Shown in pieces: positions 13,727-20,290 of a DNA stretch of 20,290 bases. A model generated the notes under the pieces. It saw nothing but the letters and a program-made list of their open reading frames with translations. It was not told where the DNA came from and made no database searches. The stretch is from a virus, in IMG/VR virus record IMGVR_UViG_3300025769_008778, positions 1 to 20,290 of that record. One strand, written 5' to 3'. A program made the translations under genes and the position numbers. Position 1 is the first letter of the stretch; every line of letters starts with the position of its first letter.

Positions 13727-14240
13727 TTATAGTTTAACAAGTCCAGCTGTTTGTTTAGATAATGGAAACTTGATGTTTTATTATCTAACAAATAAGAAAA
13801 AGTGGATTGGTCAAATGAGTGAGGATATAATTGGTTATGAACATAAAGAGTGGACTGACCCTATACAAAGATTTACTTACATCTCTGATTTTGTGTTTGA
13901 CATTATCGGTTCGCTTGTTAATCCTGAAATTTACATTGAGGGTTATTCTTTTGGTTCTAAAGGCCAAGGTCTTTTTCAAATCGCTGAAAATTGTGGCATA
14001 CTCAAATATAGACTTCTCGAAAAAGGTTACACATATAATACCGTTGTACCAAGCGTTGTTAAAAAAGGTGCTACAGGCAAAGGTAACGCAGACAAAGACA
14101 TGATGTACGAGGCATTTGTAAAAGAAACTAACATTGATTTGAAACAAATATTTGATACAGAAAAAGTAGGTAACCCTATATCAGATATTGCAGATAGTTA
14201 TTTTATACAAAAGGTTGGTTATGATAATTATTCCAGATAA
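13665..14240 (+). CDS. RuvC-fold nuclease, probable Holliday-junction resolvase
   Basis: The 191-residue product has the RNase H/RuvC acidic set in order: Asp21 (IGIDYS), Glu92 (YIEGYSFG), then Asp174 and Asp177 (PISDIADSYF). The conserved VVPSVVKKGATGKGNADK segment (about 127-144) lies between, like the RuvC P-x-x-(V/W)K-x-x-x-TGxG-x-A-x-K element. Such enzymes cut branched DNA before packaging or during recombination. They are common in marine T4-like phages, whereas T4 itself uses the unrelated gp49. GAGG at 13655-13658 is six bases before the ATG and supports this start despite the 62-base overlap with the zinc-ribbon gene. No other ATG, GTG or TTG precedes the first catalytic Asp. Confidence 0.85.
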   Translation: MKKTNQKKSGLTKTKTTIGIDYSLTSPAVCLDNGNLMFYYLTNKKKWIGQMSEDIIGYEHKEWTDPIQRFTYISDFVFDIIGSLVNPEIYIEGYSFGSKGQGLFQIAENCGILKYRLLEKGYTYNTVVPSVVKKGATGKGNADKDMMYEAFVKETNIDLKQIFDTEKVGNPISDIADSYFIQKVGYDNYSR

Positions 14241-14892
14241 TAAACTAACTAGTGATGGTTATGCACCTCATAAATTTATTCATGGGTTTGTAAAACATTG
14301 GGAAGATTTAAGAGATGAATGGCCAGATGAAAGTTTATTTAAAGATGAAGGCCACATAAAACCTAGAAAACACGGACAAAGACCACATTTACGAAAGTTT
14401 ATGTGTTATTCGCCATGGCCTGATAGTCCATATTTTAACCAATATAAAATACGCAGATATCAATTATCTGAAACATGGGATTATTTTGTAGATAAAATTT
14501 TTAGTAGTAAAGAATATTCTGATTGGATAAAAGAAACACTAGAAATACCAGACAATAATTTTAAATATAGATTTGATTGGCATTTGACAAAAGGTGGACA
14601 AGATGTATCACCTCATGTTGATAGTGCAGGTAAATATGGTAGTCACTTAATATATTTCATGCCAGATGGTTGGGACGATAATTGTGGTGGTCAAACAGTA
14701 TTTTATAAAGGTAAATTAGTAGAAAATTTAAATCCCGAATTTACAGATTTCAAAGAACATATATCTTATTCAAATACAGGTAATACATCATTACTGTTTA
14801 AGAATGTAGAAAACGGTTGGCATGGTGTAACAAAAGTAAATAGTGATTTAAATAGACAAATATTTAATGTGGTAATTTTAAAAAATGATTGA
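14221..14892 (+). CDS. 2-oxoglutarate/Fe(II)-dependent oxygenase
   Basis: I choose ATG 14221 because AAAAGG lies at 14209-14214; an in-frame ATG at 14188 would lengthen the overlap with the nuclease gene without a better site. The 223-residue product has a double-stranded beta-helix core with the iron facial triad His132-x-Asp134 (PHVDSAG) and His201 (GWHGV). Arg212 (NRQIF) is in the position that binds 2-oxoglutarate. This fits the prolyl-4-hydroxylase-like family. The substrate is unknown: protein hydroxylation, nucleic-acid modification and sugar or lipid oxidation are all known for the family. It starts the accessory block that continues with methyltransferases and glycosyltransferases, so a glycan or virion-protein substrate is a reasonable inference. 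It overlaps the next gene by eight bases. Confidence 0.82.
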   Translation: MIIIPDNKLTSDGYAPHKFIHGFVKHWEDLRDEWPDESLFKDEGHIKPRKHGQRPHLRKFMCYSPWPDSPYFNQYKIRRYQLSETWDYFVDKIFSSKEYSDWIKETLEIPDNNFKYRFDWHLTKGGQDVSPHVDSAGKYGSHLIYFMPDGWDDNCGGQTVFYKGKLVENLNPEFTDFKEHISYSNTGNTSLLFKNVENGWHGVTKVNSDLNRQIFNVVILKND

Positions 14893-15580
14893 GTTTTGGA
14901 ATAATGATAAAACTAAATTAGATTGGGCTGTTGAGTACCAAGAGGTGGCTGGTATAAAGTTTAAGTATGATAATTACAATAGATTAATTAAAAAAAGAAT
15001 GAGTAGTTATTATACAAAAGAACCAAATACCATAAAGTGGCTAAATGAGATGAAAGAAGGTGAAACTCTAATTGATATAGGAGCAAACATTGGTGTTTAT
15101 AGTTTATATGCAGGCAAAAAAGGTGTTAGTGTTTTTGCATTTGAACCTCATGCACAAAACTTTGCTGATTTAAACACAAACATAGTTATAAATGATTTAT
15201 CAAGTTATGTTAGAGCGTATCCTGTAGCTTTACTTGATAAACCATTTTCGCCAGAAAAATCATCAATTAGTTTATTATCAATTGTACCAGCACAATCACA
15301 TAATAATGTGAGTGCCACAGGCCAATATGTACAAGGCACCGTAGTTTTAGATTTAGATAGTTATAATTTTGAACCTGACTATATAAAACTAGATGTAGAT
15401 GGTTTAGAGGATTTAGTTATTGCAGGCATGACTAATACTTTAAAAACTGTCAAGTCAATATTAGTAGAAGTAACTACTATAGATACACTAAAACCTTTAA
15501 TAGATTATGGTTTTAAAATAGATGAAAGTATGACTTATAAGTTAAGTGATACTGAAACAAATTATGTTTTAAGGAGATGA
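14885..15580 (+). CDS. FkbM-family SAM-dependent methyltransferase 1
   Basis: The 231-residue product has SAM motif I LIDIGANIGVYSL (62-74), motif II AFEPHAQNF (85-93) and the FkbM signature IKLDVDGLEDLVIAGM (167-182), followed by a strand ILVEV. FkbM enzymes are Rossmann-fold O-methyltransferases, usually acting on sugar hydroxyls in polysaccharides or secondary metabolites. The gene overlaps the oxygenase gene by eight bases, ends one base before the next methyltransferase, and lacks a strong ribosome binding site of its own. That suggests coupled translation. It is only distantly similar to its neighbour, so the two probably methylate different positions. Confidence 0.87.
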   Translation: MIEFWNNDKTKLDWAVEYQEVAGIKFKYDNYNRLIKKRMSSYYTKEPNTIKWLNEMKEGETLIDIGANIGVYSLYAGKKGVSVFAFEPHAQNFADLNTNIVINDLSSYVRAYPVALLDKPFSPEKSSISLLSIVPAQSHNNVSATGQYVQGTVVLDLDSYNFEPDYIKLDVDGLEDLVIAGMTNTLKTVKSILVEVTTIDTLKPLIDYGFKIDESMTYKLSDTETNYVLRR

Positions 15581-15581
15581 C

Positions 15582-16286
15582 ATGAAAAATATAAAAGGGT
15601 GGCAGTTGCCCAATTGGGACAATCACTATGAAGCCATGTTAACTGAACACAACGGTACATGGCATTATCAAAAAGAACAAAGAGATTTTGCATTAAGTTT
15701 TGTAAAAGACTGGAACTTTGCATTAGATATTGGTGGCAATATTGGTTTTTGGTCGCAAGATTTATGTAGAAAATTTAAATCTGTGACAGCATTTGAACCA
15801 CATCCAGAAAACTTAGAATGTTATAGGGAAAACATGAAAGAGTTTGATAATTGGCACATGGAAGAAGTTGCATTATCAGACCATCAAGAAGAGAATGCTG
15901 TTTTATTTTCTAGTCCTGATGAAAGTGGTAATGTAAGTTTACTTGCACATGGAGTTACACATGGCAATTCTATTAGAACTTTGAAAGAAGAACAACTAAA
16001 CAAAACTTATACAGATGTAAAAATGTTAGATGATTATGTTAGTGAATTTGATGGCAAAGATATCGGTTTTATTAAAGTTGATTGTCAAGAACATGAAAAA
16101 GAAATTGTTAATGGTGGACTAGATTTATTAAGTAGGCATAATGCTGTATTGTGTTTAGAATTACCTTGTAGAAATCCACAAGAAAAACAGTACCATGATG
16201 ATATTGTTAATGTTTTAAGTGGTGTTGGATATGTTAGACGAGGTAACAAAAGAAAAGAAACTATATTTACAAAATGGTCTGATTAA
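15582..16286 (+). CDS. FkbM-family SAM-dependent methyltransferase 2
   Basis: The 234-residue product has SAM motif I FALDIGGNIGFWSQ (46-59), motif II AFEPHPENLECYREN (70-84) and the FkbM signature IGFIKVDCQEHEKEIVNGG, then LCLELPCRN. Its motif II is closer to textbook FkbM proteins than that of methyltransferase 1. AAGGAGATGAC immediately precedes the start, a very strong ribosome binding site. It probably methylates a sugar in the product of the glycosyltransferase genes that follow. It ends exactly where the asparagine-synthetase-like gene begins. Confidence 0.87.
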   Translation: MKNIKGWQLPNWDNHYEAMLTEHNGTWHYQKEQRDFALSFVKDWNFALDIGGNIGFWSQDLCRKFKSVTAFEPHPENLECYRENMKEFDNWHMEEVALSDHQEENAVLFSSPDESGNVSLLAHGVTHGNSIRTLKEEQLNKTYTDVKMLDDYVSEFDGKDIGFIKVDCQEHEKEIVNGGLDLLSRHNAVLCLELPCRNPQEKQYHDDIVNVLSGVGYVRRGNKRKETIFTKWSD

Positions 16287-18089
16287 ATGTGTGCCATTCA
16301 CGGTATATTTAAAAGAGATATTACAGCCATTGAAAAGATGGTTGATAAAGCGCACCACAGAGGTCCTGATGGTGATGGTGCTTGGCATGATGACTTCATT
16401 ACATTAGGTCACAATCTCCTTTCTATTGTAGATGAAGAAGTTAACTCAAAACAACCGTGGATATATGAAAATCTAGTATTAGTTTATAATGGTGAAATAT
16501 ATAATTACAAAGAACTAGGTAAAGAGTTTGATTTAGATACAAATACAGATACCGAAGTCATCATAAAAGGCATAGCAAAATATGGTCATAGTTTTTTAGA
16601 TAAACTAGACGGCATGTTTGGTCTTGCTTGTTACAATAAAATCACAAAACAATTAATACTAGCAAGAGATAGTAATGGTGTAAAACCAGTTTATTATGGT
16701 TTTCATAATCATACAATTCATTTTTCTTCAGAAATTAAATCTTTATTAGAAGTTGGTTTTGAAAGACGAGTTAATAAAAAGGCCTTATCACACTATCACA
16801 AACTAGGATATAATTCAGGTTACCTTACTATGTTTGAAGGCATACAAAAGTTAGTGCCTGGTGAAGTTAGAATATATGATGTGATAGAGGGTAATGTTAT
16901 TGAAAGTAGAAATCTTAATAACTATCAATATAACTTTAAAGGTTTACATTTAGAAGAAGTACAAGAAAGAATTAATAAAAGTGTAAAACAAACTTTAATG
17001 GGTCGTAGAAATATTGGTCTGTTTTTATCTGGTGGTATGGACAGCACATCAATTTTATATGAGATGTTAAGTTTAAATGTAAAACCAAAAACATTTACTA
17101 CAGCATTTGATACGATTGACCCTTATAGTAGATTAAATGAAGATAGTAAAATTGCAAAAGGTTTAGCAAGTGATTTAAAGGTTGAAAATCATGCCTTGTT
17201 TCAATCTCAAAATGATTATGTTGACGCATTAGAAGATACTTTTTATGCATTAGAAGAACCTAGACAAGGTAAATCTTTTCCTTCTTATTACAACACAAAT
17301 AAGTTTTTAGCAAAAAATAATATTACTATTACATTAGCTGGTGATGGTGGTGATGAATTGTTTGCAGGTTATAAACATCATTTAAATCCTGATTGGAAAA
17401 CAAATATTACAAGACTGTGTGGTAAGAACAAAATATTAAAGAATAATGAACTATCTTGTACTGTAGATGACTTAATGGATTACATGTATGAATGGTTGCC
17501 TACAAAACCTATGACAGGTGATAAGTTAAATGATTTTTTATATATAGAGAGTTTAACCAATTTAGCTGAAGATTTTTTTATAAGAAATGATAAGTTAGGT
17601 ATGGCATTTAGTATGGAAGGAAGATTTCCTTATATGAATAAAACTATTAGAGATTATATTAGAGGTATACCTAGTAAATTAAAAGTACATGAAAAATTTA
17701 CACAAAATCCTACATTGTATAATAAAAAATTACAAAAATCAGCTTACGCAGGAAAATTACCACAATATATTATTAACCATCCTAAAACAGGTTGGAGATT
17801 TCCTACAGATGAAATATTAATAGGTAGTTGGGGAGAAGTTAGAGAATGGCACCCAGCACCAGATACAGGCATTTTAAAAGATTATATTAGAAGTGTTTTA
17901 CAAGATAAAGAATTACAAGAACTCTTTGAATTTGATAATACAGATATTGAGAAAAGGTATTTAAATAACAAAGACCATGCAGACATAATGGAAGGCCACA
18001 AGGCAGGACCTGGTCTATTAGCACAAAAAGAATTGTTTTTAATATTAAACTTTGCAGTATGGAAAAAGGTATTTAAGGTGTCAGTATGA
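16287..18089 (+). CDS. AsnB-type asparagine synthetase / amidotransferase
   Basis: The 600-residue product starts MCAIHGIF, so removing Met exposes the Cys2 nucleophile of class II glutamine amidotransferases; this fixes the start. The N-terminal glutaminase domain (about 1-200) shows HRGPDGDG, NGEIYNY and TDTEVI. The C-terminal synthetase domain shows the ATP loop SGGMDS (248-253), AGDGGDELFAGY and SMEGRFPYMNK. In E. coli AsnB the sequence after the conserved His is ERLSIVD with glutamine-binding Arg49; here it is NLLSIVD, with Leu44 in place of that Arg. Glutamine use may therefore be reduced. Standard AsnB makes asparagine from aspartate, but this family also amidates sugars and peptides in capsule and antibiotic clusters. 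With glycosyltransferases on both sides, a glycan amidation role is likely. It overlaps the next gene by four bases (ATGA). Confidence 0.9.
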   Translation: MCAIHGIFKRDITAIEKMVDKAHHRGPDGDGAWHDDFITLGHNLLSIVDEEVNSKQPWIYENLVLVYNGEIYNYKELGKEFDLDTNTDTEVIIKGIAKYGHSFLDKLDGMFGLACYNKITKQLILARDSNGVKPVYYGFHNHTIHFSSEIKSLLEVGFERRVNKKALSHYHKLGYNSGYLTMFEGIQKLVPGEVRIYDVIEGNVIESRNLNNYQYNFKGLHLEEVQERINKSVKQTLMGRRNIGLFLSGGMDSTSILYEMLSLNVKPKTFTTAFDTIDPYSRLNEDSKIAKGLASDLKVENHALFQSQNDYVDALEDTFYALEEPRQGKSFPSYYNTNKFLAKNNITITLAGDGGDELFAGYKHHLNPDWKTNITRLCGKNKILKNNELSCTVDDLMDYMYEWLPTKPMTGDKLNDFLYIESLTNLAEDFFIRNDKLGMAFSMEGRFPYMNKTIRDYIRGIPSKLKVHEKFTQNPTLYNKKLQKSAYAGKLPQYIINHPKTGWRFPTDEILIGSWGEVREWHPAPDTGILKDYIRSVLQDKELQELFEFDNTDIEKRYLNNKDHADIMEGHKAGPGLLAQKELFLILNFAVWKKVFKVSV

Positions 18090-18775
18090 AAATTTTAGTT
18101 GTTACATCATATAATAATAAATTATATAAAGAGTATGCTCATAGATTTAAAAACACTTACAATTGGAAATTTGATTTAAAAGTTTACAATGAAGATGAAG
18201 ATATGTTTGATTTGATACCAGAATGTAAAGCTTTTGTAGATAGAAACAAATCAAAATTTATACCTGATACACCTGAAGGATTTTATATTGATGGTGTAAG
18301 GTTTTGTTATAAAGTTTATGCATATACACATGCTATATTAAATGAAACAGATTACAATTATATAATTGGAATAGACGCTGATAGTGTATTCTATAAAGAA
18401 ATGACCGAAGATTTTGTAAGAACAAGATTATATTCACCAGATAAAATGATGACTTATCTAGGAAGAGGTCAACAATATAGTGAGTGTGGTTTTTTAGGTT
18501 TTAATATGAAACATCCTGAAACCCTAAACTATGCAGCTGAAATGAAAAAAATGTATGATAGTGATGAGATATATAATTTAGATGAACAACATGATAGTTA
18601 TGTTTGGGACTATATACGATTAAGATTTGAAGGAAAGAGACGAGTAAAAAATCTAAATATAGGCGATAATAAAGGTGGACATGTACAGGCCAGGTCTGTG
18701 TTAGGCAATTTTTACGACCATACAAAAGGTAAAGAAAGAAAACTAAAAGGTAGAAGTAAGGAGTTTAGAGGATGA
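18086..18775 (+). CDS. GT-A-like glycosyltransferase 1
   Basis: The 229-residue product starts with a Rossmann-like strand (MKILVVTSYN). A DAD motif at 97-99 (YIIGIDADSVF) fits the metal- and nucleotide-sugar-binding DxD of GT-A enzymes, followed by ECGFLGFN (about 133-140), resembling the acceptor-site region. The C-terminus is basic (KGKERKLKGRSKEFRG). No membrane segment is present. It probably transfers a sugar in the same pathway as the following genes. It is coupled on both sides by ATGA overlaps (18086-18089, 18772-18775). The exact GT family and donor cannot be given. Confidence 0.75.
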   Translation: MKILVVTSYNNKLYKEYAHRFKNTYNWKFDLKVYNEDEDMFDLIPECKAFVDRNKSKFIPDTPEGFYIDGVRFCYKVYAYTHAILNETDYNYIIGIDADSVFYKEMTEDFVRTRLYSPDKMMTYLGRGQQYSECGFLGFNMKHPETLNYAAEMKKMYDSDEIYNLDEQHDSYVWDYIRLRFEGKRRVKNLNIGDNKGGHVQARSVLGNFYDHTKGKERKLKGRSKEFRG

Positions 18776-19434
18776 TTAATATTTTTATCGGTTACGATAG
18801 TAAAGAAAGGGTGGCTTATAATGTGTTATCACATAGTATTATTCAAAATAGTACAAAGCCTGTGGCAATTACACCGATTGCGTTAAATAATTTAAGAGAC
18901 GATTTTGTGAGAGAAAGAAATAGTTTGTCTAGTACAGAGTTTTCTTTTAGTAGATTTATGATACCTCACCTTATGAATTATCAAGGTTGGGCATTGTTTA
19001 TGGATTGTGATATGTTAATGTTTGAAGATGTTGCTGAATTATGGCGAATGAGAGATGATAGTAAAGCGATTCAAGTTTGTAAACATGACTATGTACCAAA
19101 AGAGAAAACAAAGTTTTTAGGCCAAACACAAACAGCATATCCTAAAAAGAACTGGTCAAGTTTCATGTTAATGAATTGTAAGAAGTGTACTACATTGACA
19201 CCAGATTATGTAAACAAAGCTAGTGGTTTAGAACTACATCAATTTAAGTGGTTGGAAGGCGACCATCTTATCGGAGAGTTGCCTTTAGAGTGGAACTGGT
19301 TAGTAGGTGAGTATGAATTTAAAGAAGATGTAAAAAATGTTCACTATACAAAAGGTGGACCTTGGTTTGAGGAATATAAAGATTGTGATTATTCACAAGA
19401 CTGGTTTATAAACAAAGAAGAGTGTAATGGTTGA
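18772..19434 (+). CDS. GT-A-like (GT8-type) glycosyltransferase 2
   Basis: The 220-residue product begins INIFIGYDSKERVAY, as in GT8-like enzymes. It has a DCD motif at 78-80 (ALFMDCDMLMF) and a late HYTKGGPWFEEY element, where His and Gly often contact the donor diphosphate. A conserved WSSFMLMN segment lies between. AAGGAG and GAGG upstream give a strong ribosome binding site, and the start overlaps the preceding stop. It is a soluble probable sugar transferase. The specific sugar is unknown. Confidence 0.8.
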   Translation: MINIFIGYDSKERVAYNVLSHSIIQNSTKPVAITPIALNNLRDDFVRERNSLSSTEFSFSRFMIPHLMNYQGWALFMDCDMLMFEDVAELWRMRDDSKAIQVCKHDYVPKEKTKFLGQTQTAYPKKNWSSFMLMNCKKCTTLTPDYVNKASGLELHQFKWLEGDHLIGELPLEWNWLVGEYEFKEDVKNVHYTKGGPWFEEYKDCDYSQDWFINKEECNG

Positions 19435-20254
19435 GGGATTTTGTACAAGTACAGGTAAAGACGAATTTATCAAAGCGTTTTGTGATTCTGTACATACAAA
19501 TAGTAAAACGGGTATAAAACCCTTTGAGGTTGGTGAATGGCCTACTTTTGATATGAAAAAGTGGACTAAAAATCCTGTTGCAGTTGTAGGTACTTTAAGA
19601 GGTACTGAACAAATCATATGGGAATGTCAGAAAAGATTACACCCTTTTTATTATATGGACCATGCTTACTTTGGTGCTACTAGAAATTATCAACCAGGAC
19701 CTAATGGTGTTTTGTATAGAGTTATAAAATCTCAAATGCAAATGAACTTTATATTAGAACCTGATAGAGAAGATTTAAAAAGAATTAAAAAGTATAAACC
19801 AATTGATAGAAAACCATACAATGGTGGAGGCGAACATATATTAATATGTCCACCTACTCAGGCAGTATGTAGATTATACGATTTAGGTGATGAAAAAATG
19901 TGGATTGATAGTATGATTATTGAATTACAAAAATACACCGACAGAAATATTATTGTTAGAAAGAAAGATGAAAAAAAATCTTTAAGTCAACAATTAGAAA
20001 ATTGTCATGCTGTGGTATCTTATCAATCAACAGCTGCCATTGAAGCAGTATTAAATGGTGTACCTAGTTTTTGTAATAGTGTGTCAGCAGCTAAAGAGGT
20101 ATCAGAGTGTATGATAGAAAATATTGAAACGCCATATTATCCTGATGAAGATTTAATACAACATTGGATAGATAGTTTACTTTCATGTCAATTTACAATG
20201 GAAGAAATAAAAAGTGGTTTAGCAAAAGAGGTAGTAGATAGGTTACAAGTATGA
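19427..20254 (+). CDS. GT-B-like / capsule-type glycosyltransferase
   Basis: The 275-residue product has a C-terminal Rossmann-like half with NIIVRKKDEKKSLSQQL and then HAVVSYQSTAAIEAVLNGVPSF. That arrangement (S-x-x-S/T-x-x-x-x-E-A-x-x-x-G-x-P) is common in GT-B enzymes and capsular-polysaccharide transferases of the KpsC or CDP-glycerol type. The N-terminal half (GTLRGTEQIIWECQK, YMDHAYFG) also resembles the acceptor half of such proteins. The start at 19427 overlaps the preceding gene by eight bases and has only a weak ribosome binding site. The coupling supports it. Function is inferred from fold-like motifs only. Confidence 0.65.
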   Translation: MVEGFCTSTGKDEFIKAFCDSVHTNSKTGIKPFEVGEWPTFDMKKWTKNPVAVVGTLRGTEQIIWECQKRLHPFYYMDHAYFGATRNYQPGPNGVLYRVIKSQMQMNFILEPDREDLKRIKKYKPIDRKPYNGGGEHILICPPTQAVCRLYDLGDEKMWIDSMIIELQKYTDRNIIVRKKDEKKSLSQQLENCHAVVSYQSTAAIEAVLNGVPSFCNSVSAAKEVSECMIENIETPYYPDEDLIQHWIDSLLSCQFTMEEIKSGLAKEVVDRLQV

Positions 20255-20290
20255 TTATTACACATAAGATAGCATGGGACAAATGTTTAT
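20251..20290 (+). CDS. Partial gene at the window edge
   Basis: ATG at 20251 overlaps the previous stop (ATGA), the same four-base coupling used twice just upstream. It opens a frame that continues to the window end: MIITHKIAWDKCL, 13 codons. Nothing can be said about function. The coupling pattern is the main evidence that it is a real gene of the same operon. Confidence 0.5.
   Translation, partial: MIITHKIAWDKCL

Noticed and set aside
14188-14220. Upstream ATG for the oxygenase
   Set aside because: It lacks a better ribosome site and lengthens the overlap with the nuclease gene; ATG 14221 has AAAAGG at proper spacing.
1-20290. tRNA genes, CRISPR arrays, insertion sequences, integrase or attachment sites
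   Set aside because: None seen. The gaps are too short or lack the needed structures, and no transposase or integrase motifs appear.

Overview
This window looks like part of the genome of a T4-like marine myovirus. It is strongly AT-rich, every convincing gene lies on the + strand, and genes are packed with 0-12 base gaps or short overlaps. It carries a T4 gp61-type primase and the nrdA/nrdB pair of the T4 superfamily, with T4-late-promoter-like sequences (TATAAATA, CATAAATA). No photosynthesis genes are present. A SAR11 (pelagiphage) or related alphaproteobacterial host is my inference; the sequence does not prove it.

Region 1 (26-7580) is a cell-envelope module. It opens with an overlapping inner/outer membrane spanin pair (26-797). 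Two paralogous small membrane proteins (797-1057, 1564-1845) flank a CsgF homologue (1075-1563), and a CsgG outer-membrane secretion channel follows (1845-2681). Next come a curlin-like amyloid subunit (2699-3388), a FecR-domain protein ending in a curlin-like strand (3433-4548), a second curlin-like protein (4520-5359), a small four-cysteine exported protein (5376-5705), and a membrane CHASE2-sensor class III nucleotide cyclase (5712-7580). This amounts to a compact curli export system plus a putative signalling arm. CsgD, CsgE and CsgC homologues are not seen. I recall csgF/csgG-like genes being noted in SAR11 myoviruses; the FecR-curlin, curlin and CHASE2-cyclase combination is what most deserves a literature check.

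Region 2 (7581-8464) holds a very basic small protein, a coiled-coil protein with a C-terminal membrane anchor, and two short non-coding gaps. The first gap has a late-promoter-like motif and possible RNA structure. The second has a hairpin and a near-consensus sigma-70 promoter (TTGACA, 17 bases, TATATT) that drives the next block.

Region 3 (8465-14240) is DNA metabolism: gp61-type primase, class Ia ribonucleotide reductase NrdA, a conserved-looking unknown, NrdB, a 59-residue zinc ribbon, and a RuvC-fold nuclease. It would supply dNTPs, prime DNA synthesis and resolve branched DNA.

Region 4 (14221-20290) is a tightly coupled accessory run: a 2-oxoglutarate/Fe(II) oxygenase, two FkbM-type methyltransferases, an AsnB-type amidotransferase, two GT-A-like glycosyltransferases, a GT-B-like protein and the first codons of another gene. 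Such sets normally build or decorate surface glycans. The target here (virion, host envelope or nucleotide sugar) cannot be read from sequence.
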